Assembly (NCBI GenBank): GCA_943704495.1
Contig: CALSCR010000322.1
Span: forward strand, 1-20,126
Reading direction: 5' to 3'
Source: Pigoraptor chileana
Lineage: Eukaryota; Opisthokonta; Filasterea
DNA: 20,126 nucleotides
Part shown: positions 18,834 to 20,126 of the stretch, in pieces
Position numbering within the stretch: position 1 is the first letter of the stretch
How the letters are laid out: the number at the start of each line of letters is the position of its first letter
Notes under the pieces: generated by a model
What the model saw: only the letters and a program-made list of their open reading frames with translations
Databases searched by the model: none
Told to the model about the DNA's origin: nothing
Position numbers and translations under genes: made by a program

Positions 18834-20066
18834 TAAAGAGGGAGGGACAGAGAGAAACGCAGGAGTAAAGTTGTCTTGCCATCCACGCATGGATTGCACA
18901 GAGTGTGTGTTGAAAAGGGGGCATCCACACGCATTCGTGCGACGCATGCAGGCAAGTACATGCACACGCACACGCACAACACACCTCTTTCCCTTGTGGC
19001 GCGAATCCTCGTGAAAGTATTCGAGAGAATTGAATTCGTGACCACGGTGACCATCCACAGCCATATTGTCATCAAACGACTTGATGGACTTGCGCGCCTA
19101 TTTTGGTAAAGCGTGGGGGATGCAATGCAATGCTCCGGTTTAAGTGTGGGGAAAAGGTTTAAAAATCGTCCATCCACATATTTTTTTTGATGTTATGCAA
19201 TGTCAAGTCAATTACATGCACAAGACCAATACAGAAAAATGCATACAACACAAATGCACTCACATAAAATGCACACATATGCACACGCATCAGTAGCCCA
19301 CATCAGCTCCGTATTGACAGACAGCAGATACGACAATAATAGTAGATTTGCAGTTTGCGCCCAGCAGACACGACACCCACCGTCTCAATCTCTGCAGCCA
19401 ACGCTACTTCCCTCCGCGACTTTTCCTCGAGCGCGCTGTCCGCGGCACGTGCCTGCTCGCCAATAGCCTTGAGTATGACGTCACACTTGCCAAGCCACGA
19501 GCCGATCGAGTTGACAAGATCACCAATCTGCACAGACGCACAGACACACAACACACACACACACACACAAGAGACAAGGGCGTGCATGAGCGTATGTCGC
19601 ACGCTATCCATATGGTACATGCGATTAAGCATGCGTAAATGTATTACTAAGAACAAAATGGTTGAATGGGGCGGGGGAGCATGAATTACATTACATGGAT
19701 GAATATATATAAATTTGTATCTCATGGATCAATAGGAGGGGATGCAGGGATGTAGGGACGTAGGGATGTGGTGTGGTGGTATGGTGTGATGTGGTGTGAT
19801 AGAGCGGACTGTACCTGATCCGGCCTGAGATCTCTGGCGATGAAGCTATCAACCTCAAGCATTGCGTTTTTCTGGTCAAGATGACCCTGAATGATGCCCA
19901 GGTACATTGCCTCAATAATCGTATCTGCAGGGGCAGGGACACGCACACACGCGCACACAATACACACATACACACACACGCACACACAATACACACATAC
20001 ACACACAAACGTACACACACACACACGCACACAACGGATTGTTTCAACCATAATAAGGAGTGTTAG
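18824..20066 (-). CDS. COPS7: COP9 signalosome subunit 7, C-terminal part (gene runs off right edge)
   Basis: The minus-strand exons with best support are 19924-19815 and 19527-19381. They encode TIIEAMYLGIIQGHLDQKN, LEVDSFIARDLRPDQ and then a helical segment, IGDLVNSIGSWLGKCDVIL, followed by EEKSRREVALAAEIET. These match the end of the PCI/winged-helix domain and the following helix of CSN7 (human: LIIEAVYTDIIQGKLDQRN, LEVDFCIGRD), a subunit of the complex that deneddylates cullins. An upstream exon at 20066-20033 (LTLLIMVETIR) keeps phase but is tentative. Downstream, 19097-18985 (ARKSIKSFDDNMAVDGHRGH and onward) is in phase after a GTGGGT donor. A last exon starting at 18830 would give Ser-Arg-stop (TAG at 18826-18824). 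These last two exons are inference. The N-terminal PCI half lies outside the window. The gene is convergent with SIN1. Confidence 0.82.
19942..20032. repeat. CA-rich tract ((GT)n on sense strand) filling a CSN7 intron
   Basis: Nearly the whole intron between the tentative exon 20066-20033 and the exon starting at 19924 is this tract. On the coding strand it is GT-rich from the donor onward and ends with CCCTGCCCCTGCAG. Confidence 0.85.
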
Positions 20067-20126
20067 CTGCATACATCGAAATGGACACTCGTATTATTAA
20101 CTGATTTCTTTGTGTGGCTGACACGC

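Noticed and set aside
1-20126. Regularly recurring CA/GT tracts considered as a CRISPR-like or satellite array
   Set aside because: They are simple dinucleotide microsatellites within introns, with no repeat-spacer structure. No transposase, reverse transcriptase or terminal repeats were found in the window.

Overview
The window is nuclear DNA from a spliceosomal-intron-rich, probably unicellular eukaryote. The genes are interrupted by GT-AG introns of roughly 70-390 bases, and the introns are loaded with (GT)n, (CA)n and (CT)n tracts. The gene set (SIN1 with CRIM-RBD-PH architecture, MTMR14, CSN7, ZNHIT3) is typical of Amorphea and relatives of animals and fungi. I cannot name the species; placing it near the unicellular opisthokonts is an inference. 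I see no rRNA, tRNA, CRISPR array, transposase or reverse transcriptase.

Layout, left to right: (1) 3' part of an EF-hand gene, + strand, at least 8 exons, running in from the left edge to about 2830. (2) ZNHIT3, - strand, 3910-4551, single exon, a snoRNP-assembly zinc-finger HIT protein. (3) Head-to-head with it across 199 bases, a single-exon bacterial-type DNA cytosine-5 methyltransferase, + strand, 4751-5872. (4) A four-exon NAD(P)-dependent beta-hydroxyacid dehydrogenase, + strand, 6542-8038. (5) A five-exon MTMR14 (Jumpy-type myotubularin phosphatase), - strand, 13133 down to 8707. (6) Divergent from it over 1.4 kb, a seven-exon SIN1/MAPKAP1 (TORC2 subunit), + strand, 14518-17957. (7) Convergent with SIN1, the 3' part of CSN7 (COP9 signalosome subunit 7), - strand, entering from the right edge and ending near 18824, with a mosaic tandem repeat at and beyond its 3' end.

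These are mostly unrelated housekeeping and signalling genes. The one thematic pair is SIN1 and MTMR14, which are divergently arranged: SIN1 carries a phosphoinositide-binding PH domain in TORC2, and MTMR14 is a 3-phosphoinositide phosphatase. The most unusual items are the bacterial-like methyltransferase with a strongly basic, nuclear-signal-like peptide in an overlapping frame at its 3' end; the strand-polarised GU/CA tracts of the introns; the conserved C-terminal blocks of MTMR14 beyond a long low-complexity linker; and the duplicated module that carries a second copy of the candidate last CSN7 exon. All exon boundaries were worked out by eye from GT-AG signals, phase continuity and remembered homologues.
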